A stretch of DNA of 27,620 bases, from positions 1 through 27,620 of the IMG/VR virus record IMGVR_UViG_3300035698_013766; one strand, 5' to 3'. The position numbers and the translations under genes were made by a program. The notes below the pieces were generated by a model, which was not told where the DNA came from, searched no databases, and worked only from the letters and a program-made list of their open reading frames with translations. Shown here piece after piece: positions 20,165 to 26,815 of the stretch; position 1 is the first letter of the stretch, and every line of letters begins with the position of its first letter. This stretch comes from a virus.

Positions 20165-20853
20165 TTACGATTTCAGATGCTGACTTAATGACTTTTCCCG
20201 TTGGTTCCGCATCTGGGATTCGCTTCGGCGACGGAGATACTGGTTTTTATGAAATTGCCGATGATGGATTAGATTTCATTGCTGCTGGCGTCAATATCAT
20301 GAGAATTAACGGCACTGCGTTAGGAGTCGGTTTTGCCAATAATGCAGGTGGAACACCGTTTATCAATTCTGCTAATTTTTCGACAACGGTTCCGGGCTAT
20401 AGCTTTTTCAACGACTTTGACACTGGAATTGGACTGACCAATTTCGGTGATTTTTACGTCATGGCCAACGGCGTAAAAACCATTACCACGACATCTACAG
20501 CTATAACTGCAAATGTTGGAATTCATCAATCGACAGATGAAGAAACTACAACTTCAGCCGCAATGCTCATTAATACGCATTACGTAGCCAATAACGCATC
20601 TTTAGTTACGCTTACTCTCCCTACTACCGCTGCGGTGGGTGATATAGTTACGGTGACCGGTAAAGGGGCAGGCGGTTGGAAAATAGCGCAGAATGCTAGC
20701 GAGATAATCAATTTTGATTCCTCCGCTACGACTACAGGAACGGGTGGTTCTTTAGCGAGCACAGCGCAATATAATTGCGTTTCTCTCAGATGTATCACAG
20801 CTAATACAGTTTGGGTAGTAACTGGTAATGTCGGAACAATAACAGTGGTGTAG
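20161..20853 (+). CDS. Tail fibre main body (open frame; internal ATG at 20188)
   Basis: From the ATG at 20188 it is 221 aa. The open frame continues upstream to 20161, where it would join the 41-aa fragment. Contains I-R-F-G-D-G-D-T-G-F-Y-E, a fibre shaft repeat, and ends with a domain (A-V-G-D-I-V-T-V-T-G-K-G-A-G-G-W-K-I then Q-Y-N-C-V-S-L-R-C and W-V-V-T-G-N-V-G-T) common at fibre tips. The ATG at 20188 lacks a Shine-Dalgarno, so as an independent gene it would be poorly translated. It probably belongs to a single fibre protein of about 271 aa with 20039-20164. Confidence 0.65.
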   Translation, partial: LITISDADLMTFPVGSASGIRFGDGDTGFYEIADDGLDFIAAGVNIMRINGTALGVGFANNAGGTPFINSANFSTTVPGYSFFNDFDTGIGLTNFGDFYVMANGVKTITTTSTAITANVGIHQSTDEETTTSAAMLINTHYVANNASLVTLTLPTTAAVGDIVTVTGKGAGGWKIAQNASEIINFDSSATTTGTGGSLASTAQYNCVSLRCITANTVWVVTGNVGTITVV

Positions 20854-20860
20854 GTGAATT

Positions 20861-21601
20861 ATGACAGTACAGAATGGAACTGGTGTAGAGGTTTCGGGTT
20901 TCGGGTGCTCACCGTTTTTTGATGGAAGCGTATGGACTGCTAGCGACCCGTTAAATACAGTGACGTTTGTAGAAGATTTTTTATATTCAATCGGAACTTC
21001 AAACAGATGGCAAGAAATCGCTTCAGGAACTGGCGCAAAAACTGAACCAGGACCAGGAGAAGCAGGGCATCCAGGAACTTTGAAAATGGAAGCCGGTACT
21101 ACTACTACCGGACTCGCGATTAATCGAAGTACGCAAGATATGTTGATTCTTGGCGGTGGCGTGATAGTAGTCGATTATGTTGTAAGAATCCCTACTCTTT
21201 CAGATGGAACGGATACATTTACTTCTCTTTTTGGCCTTGGTGATGCCTTCAATAATTTTGGTATCGCAGACGGGATTTATTTCGAGTATACAGATGCAGG
21301 TGGGGCCGCTCCCGATGGAAATTGGGAATTTGTGACTGAAGCCGCTTCTTCAGAAACTACAACAGACACAGCTGTAGTAGTAACTACTGGATGGACTCAT
21401 TTGCAATTTGTTGTTAACGCGGCGGCTTCGAGTATAGAGGCATTTATTGACGGAGTATCAGTAGCAACACACACGCTAACAATTCCTACAGCGGCCACTG
21501 GAATTTGGATGGGTATTCTTAAGTCAGCAGGAACGACAAACCGTTTTCAAGAAATTGACATGTTAAGTTATAGACAGATTCTGACGACTTCGAGGGCCTA
21601 G
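20861..21601 (+). CDS. Fibre/receptor-binding protein with lectin-like jelly roll
   Basis: 246 aa. After a short N-terminus the sequence is a concanavalin-A-like sandwich: D-Y-V-V-R-I-P-T-L-S-D strand, F-G-L-G-D-A-F, I-Y-F-E-Y-T-D, G-W-T-H-L-Q-F-V-V-N then I-E-A-F-I-D-G-V-S-V, ending in I-D-M-L-S-Y-R-Q. Such domains bind polysaccharide or act as trimer heads. AGGTGA precedes the ATG, eight bases after the preceding fibre. Likely host-recognition function, from fold and place. Confidence 0.65.
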   Translation: MTVQNGTGVEVSGFGCSPFFDGSVWTASDPLNTVTFVEDFLYSIGTSNRWQEIASGTGAKTEPGPGEAGHPGTLKMEAGTTTTGLAINRSTQDMLILGGGVIVVDYVVRIPTLSDGTDTFTSLFGLGDAFNNFGIADGIYFEYTDAGGAAPDGNWEFVTEAASSETTTDTAVVVTTGWTHLQFVVNAAASSIEAFIDGVSVATHTLTIPTAATGIWMGILKSAGTTNRFQEIDMLSYRQILTTSRA

Positions 21602-21622
21602 TATTCATATTTTGAGGTATCC

Positions 21623-21916
21623 ATGGGATTCTTAAAAGACGAACGAAAGAAAATATTTGGAAGACGAGGACGAGGATTAGGAAAGACAATTATGCGACTA
21701 GCGATTTTGGCAATTTTATCAGCGGTTTTAACCAATGGTTGCATCTTCATAAATAAGAGCCTCGGGCTCCCGAATGATAATCTTCTTGAAACATATGCAG
21801 AAGAGATAATAGAATCGCAGACCGGACTGGTCATTGACTTAACCCCAAATCATCCTAATGAAGAAGAATGCAGAGATCAAGAATGCTGTAGAATTGACGA
21901 CCGGAGAAAAGATTAA
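21623..21916 (+). CDS. Small membrane/lipoprotein-like protein, 97 aa
   Basis: The N-terminus is basic (1-25). A hydrophobic stretch L-A-I-L-A-I-L-S-A-V-L-T leads to N-G-C (Cys40), resembling a lipoprotein signal, though Thr-Asn-Gly is not a canonical lipobox. The downstream P-N-D-N-L-L-E-T-Y-A-E-E-I-I...D-L-T-P-N motif recurs in small phage proteins next to lysis genes. TGAGG lies before the ATG. The last 20 residues (Glu/Cys/Asp-rich) are encoded in the overlap with the HNH gene and may have been created by its insertion. Possible spanin-like or lysis role. No endolysin or holin is visible. Confidence 0.6.
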   Translation: MGFLKDERKKIFGRRGRGLGKTIMRLAILAILSAVLTNGCIFINKSLGLPNDNLLETYAEEIIESQTGLVIDLTPNHPNEEECRDQECCRIDDRRKD

Positions 21917-22904
21917 CGACTGGACAGTTATCGAGAAAGAAAGTGGAAGGCATTGGGTATGCAAATGCAAATGCGGGGTAAAGAAAAGAGTCAATAAGTA
22001 CACTTTGAAAAATGGCACTTCAAAATGTTGTCGTACTTGTGCCAGTACCGAGATGCCACGCTCTAAGTTTGCCGAAGATCTTTCAGGCAAGATATACGAA
22101 GATTGGACAGTTCTTTCTAAATCCAAATCTAGAAAATATATTCATTACTGGAATTGTAAATGCAGTTGTGGAGCTTTAGGCGAAGTTGAAGGAAGCGCCT
22201 TACGAAAGGGAAAATCTAAAAGGTGTCGCTCTTGTTCCATAAAAAAAAGACCTAGACCGTCCGGGCTAAAATCATCACCAGATCTAAAAGATAAGAAATT
22301 TGGAAAATGGCTAGTAATAGAGAGGTCCCCTAAAAAAAATGGGCGCTCTGCTTGGCTGTGTGAATGTGATTGCGGAGAAAGGTATAGCGTAGTGGCCCAA
22401 ACGCTACTTAATGGGACTTCCTCTAGATGTAGAAAATGCTATATTCCCAAAGGCAATCCTACACACGGCCATTGTAAAGGTGGAAAAATCCCTGAGTATC
22501 ATATATGGAATAGCATGAAAGAAAGATGCAATAATCCAAACACCAAGTGTTATAAAAACTATGGAGGTCGTGGAATTTCGATATGTAAGAATTGGAATGA
22601 TTCCTTCGAGGTATTCTATAAATATATGGGGCCTAAACCGTTTAAAGGAGCTTCAATAGACCGTATTGACAATGAAGGAAATTACGAGCCAGGAAATGTA
22701 AGATGGGCTAATTCAAAACAGCAACTAGCTAATACAAGAAATCAGAAGTACGGAATATGTGTTACGCAGTGGTCAAAAGAAAATAACTTGGATAGATTTC
22801 ATGTTGCCAAACGATTAAAAGAAGGAATGTCTTTGAAAGAAATTAAAGAATCGGTTCAGTTGCCATATAAAGAGTGCGAAGAGGCCGAAGCCCCCTCGAA
22901 TTAA
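21858..22904 (+). CDS. HNH homing endonuclease with three zinc-finger modules
   Basis: 348 aa. Three repeats of a module (D-W-T-V-x-x, then W-x-C-x-C-x-C-G, then L-x-x-G-x-S-x-x-C-R-x-C) occupy about 20-61, 82-126 and 148-194; each should bind zinc. They are followed by an HNH-type nuclease at about 203-296: H-I-W-N-S-M-K-E-R-C-N-N-P, Y-G-G-R-G-I, I-D-R-I-D-N-E-G-N-Y and N-V-R-W-A. Standalone genes of this kind are mobile endonucleases in phages. The first 59 bases overlap the lipoprotein-like gene and no good Shine-Dalgarno is seen, so the start could be internal. Its 3' end overlaps the convergent nuclease gene by four bases. Confidence 0.8.
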   Translation: MKKNAEIKNAVELTTGEKINDWTVIEKESGRHWVCKCKCGVKKRVNKYTLKNGTSKCCRTCASTEMPRSKFAEDLSGKIYEDWTVLSKSKSRKYIHYWNCKCSCGALGEVEGSALRKGKSKRCRSCSIKKRPRPSGLKSSPDLKDKKFGKWLVIERSPKKNGRSAWLCECDCGERYSVVAQTLLNGTSSRCRKCYIPKGNPTHGHCKGGKIPEYHIWNSMKERCNNPNTKCYKNYGGRGISICKNWNDSFEVFYKYMGPKPFKGASIDRIDNEGNYEPGNVRWANSKQQLANTRNQKYGICVTQWSKENNLDRFHVAKRLKEGMSLKEIKESVQLPYKECEEAEAPSN

Positions 22905-23815
22905 GTCTTGTCCTTACTAATCTTCCAGTAGCCGATAGAATCTTTTCTGTATTTCTCAGGTGCCAATTTTTCAGCAATCTCTTTATTTTCTTTTACTAGA
23001 TCAGCATAGAGCGCTTTCCATTCAACAGAGCCATCTCTTTGTATTCGCTTAAGAGTAATGCCGTAGCCCTTGCAGTTTCCATCATCTGTAAATCCGACTA
23101 GCTTATTCTTGTAGTATTTTTCCTTTTCTTGATAGATCCCTAGCATTTCAGCCGCCGCTTTCCATTCTCTGGCGAATTCCTCGAATTCCGGACAGACGAT
23201 CTGCATAAAATCATCATCGGCTTTGGGGGGCTCCTGCATCGTCTTTAAGAATCCCACGAACTCCGAAGCAGCGGGAAGCAGGATCTTAGCTATGTACTCT
23301 TCATCTTTCTCTACGTGTACTAGAGCTAGTCCTCCAGAGTTATAGGAGGCGTAGTAAGCCTGGGATGTATCCGAGCAAAACATTTGCCATTGAACTTGAC
23401 TTTTGTATTTCTCCGGGATATCTCCTCGTTCTGCGTGTTGATGGTCCTCTAGTCCAGGGACCTTAATCTCTAGGACTGCATTCAGGTCTTCATTGTAGCC
23501 GTCAAGTGAAGCAGCGGCCCAATCCAACTCTTCATGAGTACAGACCAGGGGATCAAAAGTTATTGAGTCTTTCCCTAGTCTCTTAGCAATCTCTTCACAA
23601 GCCAGCCCTCGGACGAATGGCTCCAGGTCGCGGCCTCTCTTCATTGCGAAGTTGTCGCCTTGTGCTGGGCTAAATCCTAGCTTCCGACTCCAGAGCAAAT
23701 GAGCAGTGCACCACTTAGAAACTCCGAGGATTATAGCTAATTCGGATGCGCCAATATGTGACTTGCGCCAGTCTAGCCATTGAGAACTTCCCTGCTCTAA
23801 ATCTACTATTTTCAT
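22901..23815 (-). CDS. YqaJ/lambda-exonuclease-family recombination nuclease
   Basis: 304 aa. PD-(D/E)XK nuclease: I-G-A-S-E-L-A-I-I-L-G at 21-31, G-R-D-L-E-P-F-V-R at 61-69, S-L-D-G at 103-106 with Asp105, and L-E-I-K-V-P at 115-120 with Glu116 and Lys118, followed by Y-K-S-Q-V-Q-W-Q-M. This is the YqaJ viral recombinase pattern: a 5'-3' exonuclease that leaves 3' overhangs for the annealase encoded upstream in the same operon. The ATG at 23815 follows GAGGGGG; an upstream ATG ten codons earlier is inside the preceding gene. Last gene of the leftward recombination operon. Confidence 0.85.
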   Translation of the reverse strand: MKIVDLEQGSSQWLDWRKSHIGASELAIILGVSKWCTAHLLWSRKLGFSPAQGDNFAMKRGRDLEPFVRGLACEEIAKRLGKDSITFDPLVCTHEELDWAAASLDGYNEDLNAVLEIKVPGLEDHQHAERGDIPEKYKSQVQWQMFCSDTSQAYYASYNSGGLALVHVEKDEEYIAKILLPAASEFVGFLKTMQEPPKADDDFMQIVCPEFEEFAREWKAAAEMLGIYQEKEKYYKNKLVGFTDDGNCKGYGITLKRIQRDGSVEWKALYADLVKENKEIAEKLAPEKYRKDSIGYWKISKDKT

Positions 23816-24105
23816 TACGCCCCCTCGCAAATCTTGTTTAAGCAATGCTCTTTTAGATCGCTCATTAGAACGAGTGTAGACAAAGACGAAGCAAAGACTA
23901 TTAGCTCTTCTATCATCTCATATGCAAAAAGAACGGCATCTTTCCGACTCTCTAAGCTCGTTAGCTTCTCTGTAATGGAATCTATTCGGAGCCAGACAAC
24001 GAAAGAAGTATCTCCGCTTTCGTTCTTTTCATCACTGACATAGCAATCAAATTTGCAAGCGTTTTCTAAGTTAAAAAAACCGATACCAGTTCTAAGAATC
24101 TTCAT
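23815..24105 (-). CDS. Hypothetical protein, 96 aa
   Basis: Unrecognised. An alpha/beta N-terminus (I-G-F-F-N-L-E, C-Y-V-S-D-E-K, F-V-V-W-L-R-I) is followed by a long amphipathic helix. It has AAAGG before its ATG and shares TAATG with the exonuclease start. Sitting between annealase and exonuclease, it may be a recombination accessory protein, but nothing confirms this. Confidence 0.6.
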   Translation of the reverse strand: MKILRTGIGFFNLENACKFDCYVSDEKNESGDTSFVVWLRIDSITEKLTSLESRKDAVLFAYEMIEELIVFASSLSTLVLMSDLKEHCLNKICEGA

Positions 24106-24307
24106 GGTTTGCCTTTCGTTTAATCAATAGTTTGTTGTAAATTAATTGGTCCCCCTCTTCGACCCGTATCGAAGAAAGGGGATTTAAACACTTTGTGGTG
24201 CTGTTTATCTCGATCGCTTGGCTAGTATCTGTAAGATTTATTAGCCAGGCGTCTTTATCAATCCTGAATCTAAGCAGCTTTTTCAATGGCTCTCTTGATT
24301 TTGACAT
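24092..24307 (-). CDS. Small hypothetical protein, 71 aa
   Basis: Unrecognised basic protein (M-S-K-S-R-E-P-L-K-K-L-L-R-F-R-I). The frame extends to a TTG at 24325, but the ATG at 24307 with TAGGT upstream is better. It starts inside the 3' end of the annealase gene (38-base overlap) and ends 14 bases inside the next gene, so it is probably translated by coupling. Confidence is moderate because it is short and lacks motifs. Confidence 0.5.
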   Translation of the reverse strand: MSKSREPLKKLLRFRIDKDAWLINLTDTSQAIEINSTTKCLNPLSSIRVEEGDQLIYNKLLIKRKANHEDS

Positions 24308-26009
24308 ATGACCTACAGGCTTCAAGTTGTTCGTGATTTATTTTACTCAAATCTGAGACTTTACATATCTTTTTGAGCTCTGTTCTAATTTGCGTATGTC
24401 CGTTAAGATAAGAATCTAGCGCTTCCCACTCCTCTTTGCTAATTACATCTACTGGCTCGATAGTTTCCACTGTCTCAACAGGAACCGAAATAGGCTCCGA
24501 AACCTTCTCCGCTTGGTCCATCTCCTCGGAGCTATAGAGCCCCGATAGTTCCCCAGGGAACGCTCGACGAAGAGCCCGCGCCTCCGCGCAGTTTCCACAA
24601 ATCATAGAAAAACCATTTCGTCTAACGATAATTTTTCCACTTGGAACGGTCACACACCAAACTTTTCCTGATTTATTTGGCTGCTTAATAATTCCAGGAT
24701 TTCCCGATATAGGAGGAACAACTTTTACAGGATCAGGAGAGGAAATTGTATAACAATAGCCTTCCTTAGAAGAAATATCCGACATCCTGTTTTTTCTTGT
24801 CGAAATTGAATAACCTGCTTTACACGCAAGAACTTCAATCACATCGCAGTGAGAAGAACGACTTGTATAAATTCTACGAACGCCCGTTTTTTTATTTGAA
24901 TGTCCATCAAACAACTGCCAGGCATCTATAATTAGCTTGGCTTGTGTCGGAGTTAGTTTACTTAAGGACTCCCAGCAAAATGACTTATCATCAAGAATAC
25001 AAGAACTAATTAAGCCTTCATTTTTAAAAGTGAAAATTCTCTTATCAAAATTTGTCAAAATTATTCTAGATTCTGTATGTGCGACATCTCCGCGGCATCT
25101 TCTTATTCCTGTGAAGGCATTTACATAGTTGTTTAAGGCTTCGATTTTATATTTTCTAGATACCTCTATTTTCCATGATGAGTTACTTACTCTTGTGCCA
25201 TCAGCTAGCAAGTATCCAATTAGCCGGAATTTATCCGCATTAGGCTCTTCAATGCCAGCGGGTTCTGTATGCATTGGAATTTTCCAAGGTCCTCTATTAT
25301 GAGTTGTTTTATACATTGCCCCGGCCTCAACCTTTCCAAAAGTCGTAACCATGTCATGGTTTGGGGTTACTGAAAAATTTAGTCTTTGAGAATTAAACTC
25401 TATCATTTCTCCAGAGTACGACTGAGTAAATGGGGCCGAAGAAACCTGTTCTAGTCTATCATTGTTTACTTGTAGAATCGTTCCTTGGTTGACTTCGCTA
25501 AATCGACGGAATCCATGTATTGTCAATATTTCTGTATCTTCACTAAAACACTTCTCGATCATTACCGACGGCATTGAAATCCAAAGATTTTTCTTGGTGC
25601 TATATTCGTGAATAAAAGCGGTGGCGCTTACTTGATGCCAAGTTCCATCCTTGGTTTGCTTCTTCACGAAAACTTTAGCGCCCATAAGTTTCGTTCCCTT
25701 GCTTCCCTCTTCAAAGAGAAACTCCGTATCTTTCCCTGGGGCATAGCGTCCCGAGCGCTCCGCGATTAGACGGAAGCCGTCTATCGACGTTTGGATTGTC
25801 ATAGAGTTTCCGCGCTTAATCGCGTAGATTTGCTTCTGAATCGGATCAAGATTTTTGTGCTTGCAGATATGAGTAAACAGGTCAAACTCTTCATCTGTCA
25901 GACCCTTGGCTACTGTAGAGATCAGGAGCTCTTTCTTAGAGCTCCAGTCATTTTCTGAAATTGTCAGTTGGTCTGTAAGACAAGAAACTTCGTTTTGTGT
26001 ATCTGTCAT
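24270..26009 (-). CDS. bet: Bet/RecT-type single-strand annealing protein containing an intein
   Basis: 579-aa precursor. Extein: L-T-D-E-E-F-D-L-F-T-H-I-C-K then L-D-P-I-Q-K-Q-I-Y-A-I-K-R-G, T-I-Q-T-S-I-D-G-F-R-L-I-A-E-R-S-G-R-Y and, after the intein, C-A-E-A-R-A-L-R-R-A-F-P-G-E-L-S-G-L-Y. These are hallmarks of the phage lambda Bet family, which anneals single strands made by the partner exonuclease. A 320-aa intein (residues 154-473) sits between Lys153 and Cys474, in the most conserved motif. The mature protein would be 259 aa, normal for Bet, with an acidic C-terminal region. The ATG at 26009 follows AGGAG. It overlaps nothing upstream; the next gene starts inside its 3' end. Confidence 0.88.
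   Translation of the reverse strand: MTDTQNEVSCLTDQLTISENDWSSKKELLISTVAKGLTDEEFDLFTHICKHKNLDPIQKQIYAIKRGNSMTIQTSIDGFRLIAERSGRYAPGKDTEFLFEEGSKGTKLMGAKVFVKKQTKDGTWHQVSATAFIHEYSTKKNLWISMPSVMIEKCFSEDTEILTIHGFRRFSEVNQGTILQVNNDRLEQVSSAPFTQSYSGEMIEFNSQRLNFSVTPNHDMVTTFGKVEAGAMYKTTHNRGPWKIPMHTEPAGIEEPNADKFRLIGYLLADGTRVSNSSWKIEVSRKYKIEALNNYVNAFTGIRRCRGDVAHTESRIILTNFDKRIFTFKNEGLISSCILDDKSFCWESLSKLTPTQAKLIIDAWQLFDGHSNKKTGVRRIYTSRSSHCDVIEVLACKAGYSISTRKNRMSDISSKEGYCYTISSPDPVKVVPPISGNPGIIKQPNKSGKVWCVTVPSGKIIVRRNGFSMICGNCAEARALRRAFPGELSGLYSSEEMDQAEKVSEPISVPVETVETIEPVDVISKEEWEALDSYLNGHTQIRTELKKICKVSDLSKINHEQLEACRSYVKIKRAIEKAA
24591..25550 (-). mobile_element. Intein with LAGLIDADG endonuclease domain in the Bet gene
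   Basis: Codes for 320 residues. Splicing block A is C-F-S-E-D-T-E-I-L (Cys1 nucleophile). Block B contains V-T-P-N-H-D. LAGLIDADG-type helices L-I-G-Y-L-L-A-D-G and I-I-D-A-W-Q-L-F-D-G mark an endonuclease domain with Asp in both. Block F is V-W-C-V-T-V-P-S-G-K-I-I-V-R-R-N-G, and the C-terminal block ends I-C-G-N followed by extein Cys. The penultimate residue is Gly where most inteins have His; Asn is present. Insertion lies at E-K/C-A-E-A-R. Likely a homing intein; splicing competence with Gly is uncertain. Confidence 0.87.
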
Positions 26010-26011
26010 GA

Positions 26012-26254
26012 TTACTCTCCTTGCGCTTGTTTGATTTCGAAATCGTCGTAGTCGAAAGCTACTGCTAGCCACTCATGCTGACAGTCTTCACAGCATACAT
26101 ATTCCCCAGCTCCTTCCATTGGCTCTTGCCAGCAAGTGGAATCTTCGGGGAACTCAAGCTCGCAAATGGGGCATTCTAGTAGGTCCCTTTCAGTGCTAAA
26201 GGTTTCATCATGTAGACACTCGGTTTGTGCTTCGTATGCTGATTCTATGCTCAT
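26012..26254 (-). CDS. Small zinc-finger protein, 80 aa
   Basis: Acidic. C-P-I-C near residues 28-31 and C-C-E-D-C near 54-58 give a C-x2-C...C-x2-C zinc site, embedded in a Trp/Glu-rich sequence. AGGAG lies about six bases before the ATG. It is the first gene of the leftward recombination operon, just two bases before the annealase start. No family recognised. Such small leaders often accompany phage recombination genes. Confidence 0.6.
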   Translation of the reverse strand: MSIESAYEAQTECLHDETFSTERDLLECPICELEFPEDSTCWQEPMEGAGEYVCCEDCQHEWLAVAFDYDDFEIKQAQGE

Positions 26255-26377
26255 TGTTGACTCCTAGCGTTTGTTAAAGTCCCATTATGTAGTACGACCG
26301 AATAAGACGCAAGACAAAAAAATACGTGCGACAAAAACCATCCCCAACTATAGTAGTGTCTTACCAAGGGGTACATT
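26255..26377. promoter_or_regulatory. Divergent promoter/operator region
   Basis: Between the leftward recombination operon and the rightward repressor gene. It contains two 12-bp similar direct repeats, GCAAGACAAAAA (26309-26320) and GTGCGACAAAAA (26326-26337), 17 bp apart, which could be operator half-sites or -35 boxes for leftward transcription (TTGTCT, TTGTCG on that strand). A rightward -10 candidate, TATAGT, is at 26349-26354, and AAGGGG precedes the repressor ATG. The -35 elements are weak, so assignment is tentative. Confidence 0.45.
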
Positions 26378-26605
26378 ATGAAAGAACTTAAAGAATACAT
26401 AGACGATTACGAAGAGTCGGTTAGCGCATTTTCTAGAAAGTGCGGAGTCTCTACGCGCCAGATGTGGCGCTATCTATATGACACAATACCTACACCTACC
26501 GTAGCCGTTAAGATTGAAAAGGGAAGCGGTGGAGCGATTTCAAGAGTAGATCTGATTTGGCCAGGATATGCTTCAGAGCTAAAGCAGGGCCGAAAATGTA
26601 AGTAG
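26378..26605 (+). CDS. Cro/YdaS-like helix-turn-helix regulator
   Basis: 75 aa. V-S-A-F-S-R-K-C-G-V-S-T-R-Q-M-W-R-Y-L is a helix-turn-helix, followed by I-P-T-P-T-V-A-V-K-I-E-K-G-S-G-G-A-I-S-R-V-D-L, the typical end of YdaS/Cro-type regulators. It would bind the divergent region upstream and repress the recombination operon and/or itself, suggesting early/late or lysis-lysogeny control. No CI-type repressor or integrase is visible in this window. AAGGGG is seven bases before the ATG. Confidence 0.8.
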   Translation: MKELKEYIDDYEESVSAFSRKCGVSTRQMWRYLYDTIPTPTVAVKIEKGSGGAISRVDLIWPGYASELKQGRKCK

Positions 26606-26665
26606 GTTTGGATTTTTTTCTTGAATTGCCAGGAAGGGAATTTTCAAATACTCTGCTAAAATAAG

Positions 26666-26692
26666 AAAGCCCATCCAACGGGGATGGGCTTT
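26666..26692 (+). terminator. Perfect 11-bp hairpin, probable terminator
   Basis: AAAGCCCATCC (26666-26676) pairs exactly with GGATGGGCTTT (26682-26692) around a 5-base AACGG loop. The flanking A and T runs make it usable in either direction, though the T-run is only three bases long. It follows the regulator gene by 60 bases, separating it from the replication gene leader. Confidence 0.7.
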
Positions 26693-26715
26693 AACTCAAC
26701 AAAAACTGTGAAAGA

Positions 26716-26811
26716 GCCGGCCTTCGAACTGTCTCTCTCATGATCTAAATATAGCAGATCAGAGAGAAGTGGCCTAGTCCGAATCTTTCCTTTATTCAAA
26801 AAGGACACGGA
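26716..26811 (+). promoter_or_regulatory. Structured leader of the replication gene
   Basis: TCTCTC-TCA-TGATCT (26732-26746) pairs with AGATCA-GAGAGA (26756-26767), a 12-bp stem with a 3-base bulge; GGCC at 26719-26722 and 26771-26774 may close it. Next, TCCTTT (26788-26793) pairs with AAAGGA (26800-26805), burying the AAGGA ribosome binding site, with TCCG/CGGA outside. The leader could hold a translation switch. A TATAGC in the first loop is the only -10-like element. Confidence 0.4.
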
Positions 26812-26815
26812 TTAT

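Noticed and set aside
26700-26780. tRNA gene (TTCGAAC present)
   Set aside because: No acceptor, D or anticodon stems can be drawn on either strand; the pairing is a long bulged hairpin instead.
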